Shown: positions 60,468 to 64,000 of the stretch, piece after piece
How positions within the stretch are numbered: the first letter of the stretch is position 1
Layout of the letters: the number at the start of each line of letters is the position of its first letter
Source: Oopsacas minuta
Lineage: Eukaryota; Porifera; Hexactinellida; Lyssacinosida; Leucopsacidae
Assembly (NCBI GenBank): GCA_024704765.1
Contig: JAKMXF010000166.1
Location: 186,001-250,000 of the forward strand
Direction of reading: 5' to 3'
DNA: 64,000 bases
Made by a program: the position numbers and the translations under genes
The notes under the pieces: model-generated
What the model saw: the letters and a program-made list of their open reading frames with translations, nothing else
What the model was told of the DNA's origin: nothing
Database searches by the model: none

Positions 60468-62051
60468 ATGGATGCTTGTGTTCTCGTAAAAAAAATGGGA
60501 TTGCAAATGTTTACATGGATGTTAGAAGAAATACATTTCCTTACTCTACTTGCATTACCAACCTCAATAATGAGTCTAACAGAAGGGTTCCAATTGAAAT
60601 TGAGTAATATATTTATTGGAAGGGTATCAGGCGAGGATGTTTCCACAGAACTGAGTTCTCTCTTCATTGGTCAGATGGTCACAACATGTGCAGCTTATTC
60701 AATCTCAGAAGGTTTGTCAGTTTATGTGAGTATTCTCTGTTCTCAAACATACGGAGCCAATCAACATAGACTAGTAGTACTGCATTACTATAGAGTTTTA
60801 ATGCTACTGATTCTACTTTGTTTTCCTCTCTTCTCACTGTGTGTCAGTGTTAGGCCCATTGTCTACTTTATCACTCAAAATTGGGAGATGTCAGTTAGTG
60901 CTGGAAGCTACACCAGCATATACTGTTTTGGATTCCCTGCTTATGCTTACTACAAGATATCTGTTTGTTTTCTTCAATCACAAAATACTATTTGGATACC
61001 ATTAATGTATCTTCTAATTGGGAACATATTCAATGGCATACTCCAATACATTTTCATATTCGATTATGATCTCGGACTTGCTGGTTCAGCAGCAGCTTAC
61101 GTCATCAGTAACTACATCATTGCTCTACTCTTATTTCTACATCTTAGATTATTTCCCCAATTCTTGTCTCATGCAGAGTTCAGTATTGATTTGATCAATG
61201 AATGGTACCACACTGCTAAATATGCAATCCCAGCTACCATACAAATGGTCTTAGGTACTACAATCTCCTGCATATTTCCTATTATAGTATTGCTATTAAT
61301 TTCACATGACAAGAATCAGTTAGCGATTTACTCCATAATGTATTCAGTATGGTTCATATTCTCGTTATTTACCATGGGTTATGCTAGAGCTCTAACAATC
61401 CGTGTTGGTCAGCTGTTGGGTGCAAACACTATCACCAAAGCCAAGAGATCTGCTATTTTTGGAATGGCATTCGGAGAAACTACCATAATATTTCTTAGTA
61501 TAATGGCAATGCTATTGCATCGGCCGTTAAGTGTTCTGTTCACGACAGATGATAGCTTCATACAAGAACTCTATTTAAACTTACTATTACTGCCAATTAT
61601 CATCCTTAGTGACATCGTTATATTAGGAGAGGGAGTCATGAATGCATGTGGTATGCAACAAATATATGCTGGTGTGAAGTTTTTGTTTCTATTCGTGACA
61701 GGGTTAATTACACAAGTTTTATTAGTTAGACATTTTGCTCGGAAGGCACTTGCAATTTATTCAATACAAGGTGTGCTTTGTGTTTCATGTTTTATTGCAG
61801 CTATGATTCTACTCTTTAGTCGTGACTGGAATAAATTTACATTGAAGAAAAACAACAACACACAATTAACAGATGGTTCTGTAGAATTGTTACAGAAGGA
61901 AAAATCCGCTTTTCATCTTTCTTCTCAAGGATCCTATTTTTCGAAATTGAAAAGTATATTTAAAACAAAACTTTTCATTATCACTAGATATGTTATTTGT
62001 TTAATTCTTGGTGTGTCCTTGTTGGTTACAGTTATGCTAAAGATTAGATGA
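60468..62051 (+). CDS. MATE (multidrug and toxin extrusion) transporter, SLC47-like
   Basis: 527 residues from ATG 60468 (the open codons just upstream lack an ATG), single exon. About 12-13 hydrophobic helices span the protein in two similar six-helix bundles, starting EEIHFLTLLALPTSIM and, for the second half, YHTAKYAIPATIQMVLGTT. Typical MATE signatures are SILCSQTYGANQ in the first half and RVGQLLGANTITKAKRSA at the equivalent place in the second. MATE proteins export organic cations and drugs in exchange for H+ or Na+ at the plasma membrane. A basic, Asn/Lys-rich linker precedes a final C-terminal hydrophobic helix (IITRYVICLILGVSLLVTVML), as in vertebrate SLC47A. Substrate cannot be told. 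Confidence 0.92.
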   Translation: MDACVLVKKMGLQMFTWMLEEIHFLTLLALPTSIMSLTEGFQLKLSNIFIGRVSGEDVSTELSSLFIGQMVTTCAAYSISEGLSVYVSILCSQTYGANQHRLVVLHYYRVLMLLILLCFPLFSLCVSVRPIVYFITQNWEMSVSAGSYTSIYCFGFPAYAYYKISVCFLQSQNTIWIPLMYLLIGNIFNGILQYIFIFDYDLGLAGSAAAYVISNYIIALLLFLHLRLFPQFLSHAEFSIDLINEWYHTAKYAIPATIQMVLGTTISCIFPIIVLLLISHDKNQLAIYSIMYSVWFIFSLFTMGYARALTIRVGQLLGANTITKAKRSAIFGMAFGETTIIFLSIMAMLLHRPLSVLFTTDDSFIQELYLNLLLLPIIILSDIVILGEGVMNACGMQQIYAGVKFLFLFVTGLITQVLLVRHFARKALAIYSIQGVLCVSCFIAAMILLFSRDWNKFTLKKNNNTQLTDGSVELLQKEKSAFHLSSQGSYFSKLKSIFKTKLFIITRYVICLILGVSLLVTVMLKIR

Positions 62052-62332
62052 TGGATGCTTAGAACTCACTATTGCTTGTTTCTTGCCTAGATATTTGTTC
62101 CTTATTATATTCTGCTTATAAATTATTATGTTTACCCCATTAATCATTATACATCTCTCAATTATATACGAAATCTAGATTATTAAATCTCAATTGTTGT
62201 CTGTTTGTTTGTCCGTTGTCAAGGAAAGGATTTACGATATGCAATTTTGAATTGTCGCATAACTATGTATTTATCGTGTTTATCAAATAAGTAAATAGAT
62301 TTCAATAAAACTTCACTAAATATATCAAACAT

Positions 62333-62465
62333 GCTGAATCCGATTTTCGCACTTTTGGATTAATCATATGTAAATTTATTGTGATTTTTATGAATATGAA
62401 GTAAACAAATTAGCCATATTTTAATGTATATATACAGGCTTGCCCTCAACGGCTACAAAGGGGGT
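62333..62465 (+). repeat. Dispersed repeat, copy B
   Basis: Same order of blocks as 1745-1870: GCTGAATCCGA, TATGTAAAT, TTTTTATGAATAT, AAGTAAACAAAT and AGGCTTGCCCTCAACG. Divergence is substantial, so the family is old. Confidence 0.5.
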
Positions 62466-62579
62466 TGATCTTACAAAATAATTCAATAATATATATGCCA
62501 TATACGTATATTTGTGAATTACATTGTTCTAAATTTAACTATATTATAATACTCAAAGGGAGCGTCAATTTGGAGAATA

Positions 62580-62660
62580 ATGGCCACTGCGAGGCGCAAT
62601 GTACCGAGTTCATCGTGGAGTGACGAGCCAAAGACCCGTACAAATAATGTGCCCATGATA
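62580..62660 (+). pseudogene. Possible coding relic (Myb/SANT-like start)
   Basis: A locally GC-rich stretch opens with ATG at 62580 and reads MATARRNVPSSSWSDEPKTR. The SSSWSDE pattern recalls the beginning of Myb/SANT-like DNA-binding domains of transposon-derived proteins (W-[ST]-DEE). It is cut after 27 codons by the MITE insertion, and the original sequence would hit a stop straight after the duplicated target site. Very tentative. Confidence 0.2.
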
Positions 62661-62833
62661 CAAATAACTTATACATATAGCTCAGCTATAGTACAATTTT
62701 TTGTATTAGCTTTTCCATCTTAGGAAGGTCATTTTTTCGGATTAATGAAAGTCACCTTTTCGAACGAGGGTATGAGGTTTTGTATTACCAGAAAACTGTA
62801 CTATATAGCTCAGCTATATATATAAGGAATCTC
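62661..62833. mobile_element. MITE with 9 bp target-site duplication
   Basis: 173 bp flanked by the direct repeat CCCATGATA at 62652-62660 and 62834-62842. The ends are imperfect inverted repeats of about 30 bp, each including the palindrome-like TATAGCTCAGCTATA (62676-62690 and 62804-62818). Inside, GTACAATTTTTTGTATTA pairs with the reverse of TAATACAAAA and GTAC near the other end. A 9 bp duplication fits Mutator-like (MULE) elements. No coding capacity. Confidence 0.75.
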
Positions 62834-63036
62834 CCCATGATATAAGCTCTGCTAAAAGCACAACAGCCACCTGTCTATATACCCACCTATATCAGCGATA
62901 ACTGCATAATCGAACAAACTAGATTTGTGATAATTGTATACTTAGATTTATACGTGACGAGTTATGTAAAGTTAATCCTGCCGTAGAATGATGAACTCTC
63001 ATTGAAGGTTTTTGCATACGGTATATTTTCTGAATA

Positions 63037-63150
63037 CAGTAGAACTCGGATAAGGCGTACCCCTTCGGGGAACCAAAATTAGTAGGTAAATACGGTAATA
63101 ACCGAAGTACTACACTTATCCGAATATTCGTCATATACAATTAGTAGCAA
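63037..63150. repeat. Pogo/Tigger-like repeat
   Basis: Starts CAGTAGAACTCGGATAAG, a typical pogo/Tigger-style terminus. It contains an inverted pair CGGATAAG (63047 onward) and CTTATCCG (about 63116-63123), and aligns with 11213-11285 through the blocks TAACCGAAGTACT, CTTATCCGAATATT and CATATACAATTAG. Confidence 0.5.
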
Positions 63151-63630
63151 ATTAGAGTATTAGCTTAAAACTCTTGGGAAATAAGATTCTTGCAATAGGC
63201 CACTGCAATCATAACGGAAGAATAGCATAGACAAACACTGATTTTGCTAATAGGCGTTTCCACTGATCTTGTGTTCTAGCTAGGTACTACAAAATCAGCT
63301 TGAAATTTGAAAATTTGGATAAATATAGGCAAGAATCTTTCTGACAAAATAATTGCATGGCCTCACAACTTGTCATTGTACAGTAGAATATGGTTTATGT
63401 GTACTCAGCTTAGGACCAACTTTTGGTTAGTATTTAGTCGTACTATTCTCCAAAATTATGCACACTAATTACCATACAAACTGTACTCTATGTGACTATG
63501 TCCATGAAAAAATTGCTAATACACTGATAATGATGTCATGGTCATGGCCACTATACCAATAATGTCCTGTGGTCCCTTATCAATATGTGATCTTTGAAAT
63601 ATTCGATTTATTTTTATAACAGCTAGTGAG

Positions 63631-64000
63631 ATGGATATACTGAGAGGGGCTACAGATAAACAGATTACTTTTGTCAAGTTACTAATCCTTACATTAGCAT
63701 CTCTTCTCGCATTCACAACCCGATTATTCTCAGTTCTAAGGTTTGAGAGTGTCATCCACGAATTCGATCCATACTTCAACTACCGTACAACTCAGTTCCT
63801 CGCTAAAGAAGGCTTCTATAACTTCCATAACTGGTTTGATGACAGAGCATGGTATCCATTGGGTAGGATTATTGGAGGTACAATATATCCTGGATTGATG
63901 ATGACGTCAGCTATGTTCTACCACATACTACACTATTTGAACATTACTATTGAGATACGTAATGTGTGTGTATTCCTTGCGCCTATTTTCTCGTCATTTA
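63631..64000 (+). CDS. STT3A: Oligosaccharyltransferase catalytic subunit STT3A (5' part, runs off the right edge)
   Basis: 123 codons from ATG 63631 are open to the window end. STT3 is the catalytic subunit of the ER oligosaccharyltransferase that transfers Glc3Man9GlcNAc2 to Asn-X-Ser/Thr. Seen: the first membrane helix ([12 protein letters not shown]), then [19 protein letters not shown] with the catalytic-site Asp of the first luminal loop. Next come [21 protein letters not shown] and [38 protein letters not shown] and GRIIGG match the A rather than the B paralogue, as recalled from vertebrates. The 3' end is outside the window. Confidence 0.95.
   Translation, partial: MDILRGATDKQITFVKLLILTLASLLAFTTRLFSVLRFESVIHEFDPYFNYRTTQFLAKEGFYNFHNWFDDRAWYPLGRIIGGTIYPGLMMTSAMFYHILHYLNITIEIRNVCVFLAPIFSSF

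Larger units (their letters stand above)
62052..63630. other. Repeat-rich intergenic region
   Basis: No intact gene in 1.6 kb. It contains a dispersed repeat (62333-62465), a possible coding relic (62580-62660) interrupted by a MITE (62661-62833), and a pogo/Tigger-like repeat (63037-63150). The final ~450 bp before STT3A show nothing recognisable. Confidence 0.5.

Overview
The window reads as nuclear DNA of an animal, or a very close holozoan relative: AT-rich, gene-dense and remarkably intron-poor. Animal character is inferred from a class IA PI3-kinase with an adaptor-binding domain, a SAM-PH-SH2 adaptor resembling SH3BP2, a Rod/KNTC1-type kinetochore protein, ENO4, an ANKLE1-like protein, two-pore channels and axonemal genes. 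Nearly every gene is one uninterrupted reading frame, including a 15.1 kb dynein-family gene; only the GH31 alpha-glucosidase shows clear introns (67, 75 and 138 bp). Such compactness would fit a compact sponge genome such as a glass sponge, but that placement is inference.

Layout. 1-6.1 kb: 5' half of an ankyrin protein resembling ANKLE1 (minus), a class IA PI3K catalytic subunit (minus), SYS1 (minus). 6.7-10.8 kb: an ARF nursery with a dead ARF1 copy, a short ARF relic, a divergent ARF that has lost key switch residues, and intact ARF1. 11.8-22.7 kb: LSM7, a KNTC1/Rod-like gene, DNAAF5 and an RCC1-repeat protein. 22.8-24.1 kb: a decayed Tc1/mariner element of DD37D (maT-like) type with 28 bp inverted repeats and TA duplications. 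24.9-31.8 kb: SAM-PH-SH2 adaptor, two tandem sorbitol dehydrogenases with a mosaic identity pattern, ELP3. 31.9-38.7 kb: an exact 3305 bp tandem duplication carrying a two-pore channel gene and the 5' half of NDUFS4; the first NDUFS4 copy is truncated at the junction and the second is intact. 39.2-39.9 kb: an unrecognised acidic protein. 40.3-57.6 kb: ENO4 and a DNHD1-like dynein heavy chain, head to head. 57.8-60.2 kb: spliced GH31 alpha-glucosidase lacking its usual N-terminal part. 60.5-62.1 kb: MATE transporter. 62.3-63.2 kb: several small repeats, including a MITE with a 9 bp target duplication. 63.6-64.0 kb: 5' end of STT3A.

Functional themes: cilium/sperm-flagellum genes (DNAAF5, ENO4, DNHD1-like), Golgi/secretory genes (SYS1, ARF1, STT3A), housekeeping RNA and tRNA modification (LSM7, ELP3), and signalling (PI3K, SAM-PH-SH2 adaptor, two-pore channels). 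The most notable points are the dynein heavy chain whose main ATPase site (AAA1 P-loop) is erased while AAA2 and AAA3 P-loops are kept; its head-to-head pairing with an ENO4 whose enolase active site is also eroded; the switch-defective ARF; and the tandem channel genes whose protein differences cluster in one voltage-sensor region. I saw no rRNA, tRNA or CRISPR array.
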